A DNA stretch of 14,804 nt from an uncultured Pseudomonadota bacterium (lineage in GTDB: Bacteria > Pseudomonadota > Gammaproteobacteria > Burkholderiales > Rhodocyclaceae), in NCBI GenBank assembly GCA_903939665.1, contig CAJAHZ010000058.1, forward strand, positions 1 to 14,804, in the 5' to 3' direction. The position numbers and the translations under genes were made by a program. Shown piece by piece: positions 1 to 6,718 of this stretch (within the stretch, counting starts at the first letter, position 1; each line of letters begins with the position of its first letter). Below the pieces are notes generated by a model. The model searched no databases. It had not been told where the DNA came from and saw nothing but the letters and a program-made list of their open reading frames with translations.

Positions 1-362
1 AAATCATGCCCGTAGAAAATATTGTCGCCGAGCACCAGCGCCGACAGATCATTGCCGATGAATTGCTCACCGATCAGGAAGGCCTGTGCCAGACCATCCG
101 GCGAGGGCTGAACTGCATAGGTCAGATTGACTCCCCACTGACTGCCGTCACCTAACAACTGCTCAAAACGCGGCGTGTCCTGCGGCGTTGAAATGATCAG
201 GACATCGCGAATCCCCGCCAACAACAGTGTGCTCAGCGGGTAATAAATCATCGGTTTGTCGAAGATCGGCAGCAGTTGCTTGGAAACTGCCTGCGTTGCC
301 GGATAAAGACGGGTGCCGGAGCCCCCGGCGAGGATGATGCCTTTGCGGGATTTAGTAGCCAT
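1..362 (-). CDS. rfbA: Glucose-1-phosphate thymidylyltransferase (RmlA/RfbA), 3' end beyond window
   Basis: This enzyme joins glucose-1-phosphate and dTTP to give dTDP-glucose, the first step of cytoplasmic dTDP-L-rhamnose synthesis for O-antigen or exopolysaccharide. The first 120 codons are visible. The translation opens MATKSRKGIILAGGSGTRLY, with the nucleotidyltransferase signature GGSGTRLYP at residues 13-21, then KQLLP and DKPMIYYPL, which bind the nucleotide and sugar phosphate. Later GDNIFYGHD matches the family's metal-binding region. The family is usually about 290 residues, so roughly 170 lie outside the window. The ATG at 362-360 overlaps the end of rfbD by 11 bases, so the two are probably translationally coupled. 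A GAAG stretch 8 bases upstream is a weak ribosome site. The call is secure; only the C-terminus is unseen. Confidence 0.96.
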   Translation of the reverse strand, partial: MATKSRKGIILAGGSGTRLYPATQAVSKQLLPIFDKPMIYYPLSTLLLAGIRDVLIISTPQDTPRFEQLLGDGSQWGVNLTYAVQPSPDGLAQAFLIGEQFIGNDLSALVLGDNIFYGHD

Positions 363-1266
363 TTGCATTCTTCAGTGCGAGTAATTGCAGCATGCGTTGC
401 AGATAAGGCCGCCAGTCGGGCATTTCGAGGCCGAAATCGGCTTCCAGCCGCGAACAGTCGAAACGTGAATTGGCCGGGCGTGGCGCGGGTAAAGGATAGT
501 CGGTCGTCGCGATGGCGGCAATCGATTCTGGCGCCGGCATGCCGGAGTAGCCCGGCGTGCGGCCGGCATCTTCGACAATGGCTCGCGCAAAACCGCACCA
601 ACTCACCGGATTGGCTGCGGCCAGGTGATAGAGGTGCGCGCCGTCCGGTAGGCTTTCGCCGCGCCGCGAGGCGGCCAGCACCAGTCCGGTAACCGTGGAG
701 ATCAGAGCTGCTGGTGTCGGCGAGCCGATCTGGTCGTCGACGATGCGCAGACTGCGCCCCTCGCCGGCCAGACGGAGGATGGTTTTTACGAAATTGTGGC
801 CGCGCGCGCCAAACACCCAACTGGTGCGAAAAATCAGCGCGCGACATCCCGCTGCGGCAATGGCCTGTTCGCCGGTCAGCTTGGTGCGGCCATAAACAGA
901 CTGGGGGTTTGGCGTATCGGCTTCGACATAAGGCGCGGTTTTACAGCCATCAAAAACGTAGTCGGTGGAGTAATGCACCAGCAAAGCACCCAGCGTCCGC
1001 GCCTCCTCGGCCATTACGCCTGGCGCCTCGGCATTGATGCTGGCAGCCAGTTGCGGCTCGGACTCGGCACGATCGACGGCGGTATAAGCCGCCGCATTGA
1101 CAATAATTTTTGGCTTGCTAGCGCGAATCAACTCGCGCAGTTGTCCGGGATCGCTCAGATCACACTCGGCCCGCCCGACCGCTGTCACCTTTCCCAGCGG
1201 CGCAAGCGAGCGCTGCAGTTGCCAGCCGACCTGGCCATCCTTGCCAAGAAGAAGTATCGGCGTCAT
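352..1266 (-). CDS. rfbD: dTDP-4-dehydrorhamnose reductase (RmlD/RfbD)
   Basis: It reduces dTDP-4-keto-L-rhamnose to dTDP-L-rhamnose with NAD(P)H, the last step of the pathway. The protein has 304 residues, normal for the family. An N-terminal Rossmann motif reads LLLGKDGQVGWQ (residues 6-16), STDYVFDG lies at 100-107, and the short-chain dehydrogenase catalytic pair is Tyr125/Lys129 in YGRTK. I chose the ATG at 1266-1264, although the frame is open ten codons further, because the Rossmann strand should begin at once and because this ATG overlaps the rfbB stop in an ATGA junction. The stop overlaps the rfbA start. No separate promoter is seen, so it should be transcribed from upstream of rfbB. 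Confidence 0.96.
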   Translation of the reverse strand: MTPILLLGKDGQVGWQLQRSLAPLGKVTAVGRAECDLSDPGQLRELIRASKPKIIVNAAAYTAVDRAESEPQLAASINAEAPGVMAEEARTLGALLVHYSTDYVFDGCKTAPYVEADTPNPQSVYGRTKLTGEQAIAAAGCRALIFRTSWVFGARGHNFVKTILRLAGEGRSLRIVDDQIGSPTPAALISTVTGLVLAASRRGESLPDGAHLYHLAAANPVSWCGFARAIVEDAGRTPGYSGMPAPESIAAIATTDYPLPAPRPANSRFDCSRLEADFGLEMPDWRPYLQRMLQLLALKNANGY

Positions 1267-2324
1267 TTGCGGTCGGCGTAATTGGTTTCCGTCCACTGGC
1301 GATAAGCGCCGCTGGTCACGTTGCCCACCCAGTCGGCGTGCTCGAGATACCAGCGCACGGTTTTCTCGATGCCGCTGGTGAAGGTTTCCGCCGGACGCCA
1401 GCCGAGTTCGCGCTCTATCTTCGTCGCGTCGATCGCGTAACGGCGATCGTGGCCCGGGCGGTCTTTAACGTAAGTAATCTGCTCGCGATAAGAACCAGAA
1501 GAGCGCGGCGAAAGTGCGTCGAGCAGATCGCAGACCGTATGCACGACGTCGAGATTGGTCATCTCGTTCCAGCCGCCAATGTTGTAGGTTTCGCCGGGCA
1601 TCCCACTCGCCAAGGCACGCCGGATCGCCGCGCAGTGGTCGCCCACATACAGCCAGTCACGCACGTTGCTGCCATCACCGTAAATCGGCAGCGGCTTGCC
1701 GGCCAGCGCATTGTGGATGATCAGCGGGATGAGCTTTTCCGGGAAATGATAAGGCCCGTAGTTGTTCGAACAATTGGTCGTCAGCACCGGAATGCCGTAG
1801 GTATGGTGATAGGCACGCACCAGATGGTCAGAGGCGGCCTTCGACGCCGAGTACGGGCTATTCGGCTGATACTGGTGCGTCTCGGCAAACGGCGGCTCGA
1901 CTTCACCGAGCGAGCCGTACACCTCATCCGTCGACACATGCAGAAAACGGAACGCAGCCTTCTCGAGATCACTCAACTTGCCAAAATATGCACGAACGCC
2001 CTCGAGCAGATTGAAGGTGCCGACGATGTTGGTCTGGATGAATTCGCCGGGACCATGGATTGACCGATCAACGTGGCTCTCGGCGGCAAAATTGACGATC
2101 GCACGCGGCCGGTGCTGCGCCAGCAGGTCGGCGACCAGCACGCCGTCACCGATATCACCTTGAACAAATACGTGGCGCGCATCACCTTTCAGCGCAACGA
2201 GGTTTTCGAGATTGCCGGCATAAGTCAGCTTGTCGAGGTTGAGTACCGGCTCGTCGCATTCGCGGAGCCAGTCGAGAACGAAGTTGGCGCCAATGAAGCC
2301 TGCACCGCCGGTAACAAGGATCAA
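1263..2324 (-). CDS. rfbB: dTDP-glucose 4,6-dehydratase (RmlB/RfbB)
   Basis: It converts dTDP-glucose to dTDP-4-keto-6-deoxyglucose using tightly bound NAD+, the second step of dTDP-rhamnose synthesis. The protein has 353 residues, typical length. The NAD motif TGGAGFIGANF starts at residue 5. STDEVYG at 131-137 carries the catalytic Asp-Glu pair (D133, E134), and Tyr158/Lys162 form YxxxK in YSASK. The start codon is TTG (2324-2322), supported by AAGGGAG six bases upstream and by the MILVTGGAGF opening. It is the first gene of an rfbB-rfbD-rfbA operon; rfbC is not in the window and may follow beyond position 1. The upstream region is shared with divergent waaC, and I found no convincing -35/-10 pair for this strand. 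Confidence 0.96.
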   Translation of the reverse strand: MILVTGGAGFIGANFVLDWLRECDEPVLNLDKLTYAGNLENLVALKGDARHVFVQGDIGDGVLVADLLAQHRPRAIVNFAAESHVDRSIHGPGEFIQTNIVGTFNLLEGVRAYFGKLSDLEKAAFRFLHVSTDEVYGSLGEVEPPFAETHQYQPNSPYSASKAASDHLVRAYHHTYGIPVLTTNCSNNYGPYHFPEKLIPLIIHNALAGKPLPIYGDGSNVRDWLYVGDHCAAIRRALASGMPGETYNIGGWNEMTNLDVVHTVCDLLDALSPRSSGSYREQITYVKDRPGHDRRYAIDATKIERELGWRPAETFTSGIEKTVRWYLEHADWVGNVTSGAYRQWTETNYADRK

Positions 2325-2357
2325 GAGAAACTCCCTTTGCGTTTTGTCCGTTGCATC

Positions 2358-2380
2358 GATCAGGCGTCTGGAGTCTGATC
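2358..2380. promoter_or_regulatory. Dyad GATCAG-N11-CTGATC in rfbB/waaC divergent region
   Basis: A perfect 6-bp inverted repeat separated by 11 bases lies between the two divergent operons, just upstream of the waaC -10 box and over where its -35 would sit. Position and symmetry fit a binding site for a dimeric regulator. No regulator is identified, and a 6-bp dyad can arise by chance. Confidence 0.3.
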
Positions 2381-2387
2381 AATCTCA

Positions 2388-2393
2388 TATAAT
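2388..2393 (+). promoter_or_regulatory. -10 box (TATAAT) for waaC-waaA
   Basis: An exact TATAAT sits 34 bases before the waaC start codon. No good -35 exists at 16-18 bases; the nearest candidates around 2365-2372 match poorly. A short GCCG-TTTTC-CGGC dyad (2394-2406) lies at the expected transcription start. The leader would be about 27 bases and lacks a clear Shine-Dalgarno sequence. Confidence 0.5.
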
Positions 2394-2427
2394 GCCGTTT
2401 TCCGGCAAACGCCTATTTTAACCGCCG

Positions 2428-3381
2428 ATGCGCATTCTTTTGGTCAAAACCTCGTCGCTCGGTGACGTCATTCACAACCTTCCCGTGGTCAGTGATTTGC
2501 GCCACAGCTTTCCGGATGCGCAGATCGACTGGTGTGTCGAAGAATCCTTCGCCGACATTCCGCGCCTGCATCCGGCGGTTCAGGACGTCATCCCGGTCGC
2601 TGTCCGGCGCTGGCGCAAGCATTTGACACGATGGGCCACCTGGCGGGAAATCGGCGAACTCCGGCATTGCCTCGGCAAGGCGCCTTATGATTTCATTCTC
2701 GACACACAGGGCTTGCTGAAAAGCGCCCTGATTGCCCGGCAAGCGCACGGCAAGCACTGTGGCTATGCCGCCGAAGCGGCGCGCGAGCCGCTCGCTGCCC
2801 GCTTTTACGACAATACGTTTGTCATCCCGCGCAATGTGCATGCTGTCGAACGCAATCGCTGGCTGGCTGCCGCCGCCTTTGACTACCCGGTTGATTTGCC
2901 GCTCGATTATGGCATTGCCTCGCCCGACATTGATTTGCCCTGGCTGGCAGTTGGACGCTATGCCGTATTGCTGACCGCAACCAGCCGTGACGACAAACTT
3001 TGGGAGGAGTCTAGCTGGGTCGAACTCGGCCGCGCCCTGACTAGTCATGGCCTATTACCGGTTTTTCCCTCGGGCAGCACGACAGAGCGACAACGCGCCG
3101 AGCGGATTGCGGCGGCGGTGACCGGCGCCATCGTCGCACCGCCATTGACGCTGCGCGAACTGGCAGCGCTGATCGGGCGATCTTCACTGGCGATCGGCGT
3201 TGATACCGGCCTCGTCCACCTTGCTGCGGCACTGCGTGTGCCGTCCATTGCCCTTTACATAACGACCGATCCGGCCTTGACCGGGGTGCATGGCACGGGC
3301 TTTATTCGCAATTTGGGGCTACCTGGGCGGCCACCCCAGAGCAGCGAAGTGATTGCCGTGGCTGAACAGGCCCTGCGCTGA
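2428..3381 (+). CDS. waaC: LPS heptosyltransferase I (WaaC)
   Basis: It transfers the first L-glycero-D-manno-heptose from ADP-heptose onto Kdo of the lipid A-Kdo2 acceptor at the inner face of the cytoplasmic membrane. The protein has 317 residues, the family length. It opens MRILLVKTSSLGDVIHNLP, with the conserved Asp13 that serves as catalytic base in characterised WaaC. The C-terminal half carries GVDTGLVHLAAALRVPSIAL, the nucleotide-sugar binding region of glycosyltransferase family 9. The ATG at 2428 gives the expected N-terminus exactly. The stop TGA shares one base with the waaA ATG (TGATG), so the pair is coupled. It is divergent from the rhamnose operon, which also feeds LPS or capsule assembly. 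Confidence 0.95.
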   Translation: MRILLVKTSSLGDVIHNLPVVSDLRHSFPDAQIDWCVEESFADIPRLHPAVQDVIPVAVRRWRKHLTRWATWREIGELRHCLGKAPYDFILDTQGLLKSALIARQAHGKHCGYAAEAAREPLAARFYDNTFVIPRNVHAVERNRWLAAAAFDYPVDLPLDYGIASPDIDLPWLAVGRYAVLLTATSRDDKLWEESSWVELGRALTSHGLLPVFPSGSTTERQRAERIAAAVTGAIVAPPLTLRELAALIGRSSLAIGVDTGLVHLAAALRVPSIALYITTDPALTGVHGTGFIRNLGLPGRPPQSSEVIAVAEQALR

Positions 3382-4655
3382 TGGCACGCCTGCTTTACTC
3401 GCTCCTCTTCTATCTGGCAACGCCGCTGATCTGGCTGCGATTACTCTGGCGCGCGCGCAAACAGCCCGAATATCTGCAGCATACAAGCGAACGCTACGGC
3501 TTCTACCCACGCGAGCCAAAACGCCCGCTGATTTGGTTGCACGCCGTTTCGGTGGGCGAAACACGCGCCGCTGCGCCGCTGATCGAGGCTCTGCTGCATG
3601 AATACCCGGACCACACGCTGTTACTCACGCACATGACACCCACCGGGCGGGAAACCGGAGCCGAGTACGTGACGAAACATCCAGACCGTCTGCTGCAAGC
3701 CTATCTCCCTTACGATTTGCCGGACGCCTGCGGACGCTTTCTCGGTTATTTTCAGCCGCGCCTCGGGCTGCTCATGGAAACCGAGTTGTGGCCCAACCTG
3801 ATCGCCGCCGCCCAGTTGCGCAAGATTCCAGTCGCCCTCATCAACGCACGCCTGTCAGCACGTTCGCAGCGCGGTTACGCCCGTCTCGACCCGCTGATTC
3901 GACCGGCGCTGGCTGCGCTCAGCGCAGTGGCTGCGCAAACGCCGGCCGATGCCGAGCGGCTGACAGCCCTTGGCGCACGCGACGTCAAGGTGTGTGGCAA
4001 CCTGAAGTTTGACGTCGCGCTTGATGCCGAAAAGCTGGCCCTCGGTACGCTCTGGAAAAAATTGCTGGGAAGCCGCCCCATCTTTCTCGCTGCCAGTACG
4101 CGTGACGGCGAGGAGGTTCTGGTGCTCGATATGCTGAAGAAAATAGACATCCCGGGGTTGTTGCTGCTCCTCGTGCCGCGGCACCCGCAGCGCTTCGATC
4201 AGGTTGCGGCGCTGATTGGCGAGCGCGGCCTCAACCTCTGCCGGCGTAGCGCAGGAGAAATTCCAAACAGCAAAACGCAGGTCTGGCTGGGCGACAGCAT
4301 GGGGGAGATGGCGGCCTATTACGCGGCGGCTGACCTGGCGCTGATCGGCGGCAGCCTGTTGCCGTTTGGCGGGCAAAATCTGATTGAAGCGGCTGCCTGC
4401 GGTTGCCCGGTGCTTGTCGGTCCGCATAGCTTCAACTTTGCACAGGCAAGCGAAGATGCGATCGCTTGCGGTGCAGCGATAAGGATTGTCGATGCAGACG
4501 AGGCAGCCTGCACAGCGGAGAAACTGTTGAAAAATGAAGAAGCGTTACGATCGATGCGCGCTGCCGCCGTGGGTTTCAGTCAGGCGCACCGCGGCGCGAC
4601 GGAAAGAACCGTCGCGCTGATCCGGGAGATTACGGCGCCTCGAACAGTGGATTGA
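3381..4655 (+). CDS. waaA: 3-deoxy-D-manno-octulosonic acid (Kdo) transferase (WaaA/KdtA)
   Basis: It transfers Kdo from CMP-Kdo to lipid IVA, starting the LPS inner core at the inner membrane. It has 424 residues, normal for the family. An N-terminal hydrophobic stretch (about residues 4-22) acts as membrane anchor. HAVSVGE ends at Glu60, the conserved catalytic base. METELWPNLI closes the N-terminal domain. The C-terminal domain has GGSLLPFGGQNLIEAAACG and LVGPHSFNF, the CMP-Kdo binding elements of glycosyltransferase family 30. The gene starts on the last base of waaC. Its 3' end overlaps convergent tolC by 26 bases, leaving no room for a conventional terminator between them. The sequence does not show whether it adds one or two Kdo units. 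Confidence 0.96.
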   Translation: MARLLYSLLFYLATPLIWLRLLWRARKQPEYLQHTSERYGFYPREPKRPLIWLHAVSVGETRAAAPLIEALLHEYPDHTLLLTHMTPTGRETGAEYVTKHPDRLLQAYLPYDLPDACGRFLGYFQPRLGLLMETELWPNLIAAAQLRKIPVALINARLSARSQRGYARLDPLIRPALAALSAVAAQTPADAERLTALGARDVKVCGNLKFDVALDAEKLALGTLWKKLLGSRPIFLAASTRDGEEVLVLDMLKKIDIPGLLLLLVPRHPQRFDQVAALIGERGLNLCRRSAGEIPNSKTQVWLGDSMGEMAAYYAAADLALIGGSLLPFGGQNLIEAAACGCPVLVGPHSFNFAQASEDAIACGAAIRIVDADEAACTAEKLLKNEEALRSMRAAAVGFSQAHRGATERTVALIREITAPRTVD

Positions 4656-5958
4656 TCTGCTCCAGATCAACTTCGCCGAGCGAACCGACCGCCGCCTTCA
4701 GCTTGAGCTGCGCCAGCAAGGTATCAAAACGGGCTCTGGCCAGATCGCGCTTCGTCACGTAAACCTGCTGCTCGGCGTTAAGCACGTCGATATTGATGCG
4801 CACACCGACTTCGTAACCCAGCTTGTTCGACTCGAGCGCACTCATGCTCGACAGCAGCGCCGCTTCATACGCCCGCACCTGAGCCAAACCATTCACCACA
4901 CCAAGATAGGACTGTTGTGCCGTGAGCACCGCCGTCCGTTTGGCACTTTCCAGCGATGCCTCCGCGGCACTGCGGTTAGCCACCGCTTCACGAACCTTGG
5001 AGTTGACGTAGCCCCCCTGAAAAATCGGAATGTTGAGTTGCAAACCGATATTGCGTGCATTGGTTTCCAGACTGTCGTTGCCAACAAAGGAAAGCGCCGA
5101 ATTGTTCCTGCCGTAATTCGCCACCGCATCGAGCGTCGGGTAATGGCCGGCACGCATGCGCTCCACCTCTTTATCCGCATACTCTGTCGCCGCCTGCTGC
5201 GCCTGAACGGTAAAGCTGCCCTTCTCGGCAGCATCGACCCACTTATCCATGCTCGCCGGCTGCGGCGGCGTCAGTGCCGTCTGCGATTTGAGACGGCTGA
5301 GCTCACCTGAATCCTTGCCGATGATCGTGCGCAGCGTATAACGCTTAACTTCCAGATCGCTTCCAGCCGCAATTTCCTGAGCCACCGCCAGATCAAAACG
5401 CGACTGGGCTTCCTGCGAATCGGTAATGGTTACCGTGCCGACCTCAAAGCTCTTTTTCGCCTGCTCAAGCTGCTGGGCAATCGCCGCCTTGTTGGCGCTA
5501 AGCGCCTTCAGATTCTCCTGGGCGTAGAGCACGTCGAAGTAGCCCTGTGCAACACGCAAAATCAAATCCTGAGCAGCCTGTGCGAAAACCGCCTCGGCTT
5601 GCACAACCTGCACCTTCCCCTGACCGTACTGCACAAAATTCTGCCAACGGAATAGCGGCTGCGTCAGGACAAGATTGTACGCGTTGCTGTTGTAGTCCCT
5701 CTCAACGCGCGGATTGCTGTTCAGCCGATACTTGTTTTCGTTCCAGACCGTGTTGGCCGTTGCGTCAATTTTCGGCAGCAATCCGGCCACCCCTTGTGGC
5801 GCTTTTTCTCGCCCGGCCTCGGCAGCAGCACGCGCCGCGGCATACTGCGCGTCGTTGGCCAGCGCCTCACGATAAACCTGCAGCAAATCCGCCGCCAGCG
5901 CGGGCATAGCGAAAAACAGCGCGGTCAGCAAAAGGGGGATTTTCTTTACCGGACGCAT
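4630..5958 (-). CDS. tolC: TolC family outer-membrane efflux channel
   Basis: It is predicted to form the trimeric outer-membrane and periplasmic tunnel for type I secretion and tripartite efflux. The protein has 442 residues. Residues 1-22 form a signal peptide (MRPVKK, hydrophobic core, cut near AMPALA|ADLL). The mature part starts DLLQVYREALANDAQYAAA, the classic TolC opening, followed by two similar halves rich in alanine-glutamine helices. YEVGVRINIDVLNAEQQVY is the conserved second-half motif. The frame is open 37 codons further upstream, but I chose the ATG at 5958-5956 because it places the signal peptide at the N-terminus and clears the preceding gene. It lies 28 bases after the Pcm-like gene, probably in one transcript, and downstream of the RND pump it may serve. 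Confidence 0.94.
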   Translation of the reverse strand: MRPVKKIPLLLTALFFAMPALAADLLQVYREALANDAQYAAARAAAEAGREKAPQGVAGLLPKIDATANTVWNENKYRLNSNPRVERDYNSNAYNLVLTQPLFRWQNFVQYGQGKVQVVQAEAVFAQAAQDLILRVAQGYFDVLYAQENLKALSANKAAIAQQLEQAKKSFEVGTVTITDSQEAQSRFDLAVAQEIAAGSDLEVKRYTLRTIIGKDSGELSRLKSQTALTPPQPASMDKWVDAAEKGSFTVQAQQAATEYADKEVERMRAGHYPTLDAVANYGRNNSALSFVGNDSLETNARNIGLQLNIPIFQGGYVNSKVREAVANRSAAEASLESAKRTAVLTAQQSYLGVVNGLAQVRAYEAALLSSMSALESNKLGYEVGVRINIDVLNAEQQVYVTKRDLARARFDTLLAQLKLKAAVGSLGEVDLEQINPLFEAP

Positions 5959-5986
5959 CGACAGTCTCGCTTTCAATAGGGACAAA

Positions 5987-6655
5987 TCAGAAAACGAAGG
6001 ACTCGCGCTGTGCCGTATTGGCCAGGGGCGCGACGACGGTTTCAAAAAGATTGATGGTGTTGAAAGCATCCTCGCCGGTCCGTGTCACCAACTGTGCATG
6101 CATCACCGGCGCCTCGCCGACAAATGCCACCAGACGGCCACCGACTTTTAGCTGCTTGAGAAGCGCCGGAGGCAACACCGGCATCGAACCGGAGATCACG
6201 ATCGCATCAAAAGGCGCCTGTTCTGGCAAGCCGCGCGAACCATCGCCGACCTGAACCCCGGCATTCGCCACACCGGCATTCTCCAGATTTCGCTTGGCGC
6301 TTTCGGCCAGCGCCGGGTCAATTTCCACGGAATAGACATACTCTGCCTTGGCCGCCAGCAGAGCGGCCATATAGCCGCTGCCCGTACCGATCTCCAGCAC
6401 GGTATCGGTATTCTTGATGGCGATCTCCTGCAGCAGACGCGCTTCAATTTTTGGCTCGAGCATCGTCTGGCCGTTGCCTATCGGCATTTCGATATCGGCG
6501 AACGCCAACTCTTTGTGAGCCGCCGGAACAAAATCCTCACGTTTCACGACCGACAACAAGTCAAGCACCGCCGGGTCCAACACCTCCCAGGGGCGGATCT
6601 GCTGCTCGATCATGTTGAAGCGTGCCTGTTCAATATCCATGCTCACCGAAGCCAT
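5987..6655 (-). CDS. Pcm-like SAM-dependent methyltransferase (protein-L-isoaspartate O-methyltransferase family)
   Basis: By family it would methylate isoaspartyl residues of damaged proteins. The protein has 222 residues. A conserved N-terminal stretch (EQARFNMIEQQIRPWEVLD) precedes the SAM-binding motif VLEIGTGSG (86-94) and the acidic loop SVEID (109-113). The active-site motif of true Pcm enzymes, GQTISQP with its essential serine, reads GQTMLEP here (62-68), with Leu66 in the serine position. Repair activity is therefore doubtful. I chose the ATG at 6655 because GGGGA lies five bases before it; ATGs at 6667 and 6640 are alternatives, the last best matching my recollection of relatives. 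It directly precedes tolC. Family assignment is firm; function is not. Confidence 0.88.
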   Translation of the reverse strand: MASVSMDIEQARFNMIEQQIRPWEVLDPAVLDLLSVVKREDFVPAAHKELAFADIEMPIGNGQTMLEPKIEARLLQEIAIKNTDTVLEIGTGSGYMAALLAAKAEYVYSVEIDPALAESAKRNLENAGVANAGVQVGDGSRGLPEQAPFDAIVISGSMPVLPPALLKQLKVGGRLVAFVGEAPVMHAQLVTRTGEDAFNTINLFETVVAPLANTAQRESFVF

Positions 6656-6677
6656 AACATTCCCCATTACAAGTTAA

Positions 6678-6697
6678 ATATTAGCACGAACTAATAT
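6678..6697. promoter_or_regulatory. Dyad over an extended -10 between the RND gene and the pcm-like/tolC pair
   Basis: ATATTAG and CTAATAT form a perfect 7-bp inverted repeat with a 6-base spacer, 23 bases before the likely methyltransferase start. On the minus strand it contains TGCTAATAT, an extended -10-like element, though without a good -35. It may be an operator over a promoter for the methyltransferase-tolC pair. Alternatively it is a weak AT-rich hairpin ending the efflux transcript, since TTTAACTT follows it on that strand. Confidence 0.35.
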
Positions 6698-6718
6698 ACG
6701 TATCCGATCAACGGGCGA

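Noticed and set aside
1338..2063. 241-codon plus-strand open frame opposite rfbB
   Set aside because: Shadow of rfbB, whose catalytic motifs are all intact in the other frame.
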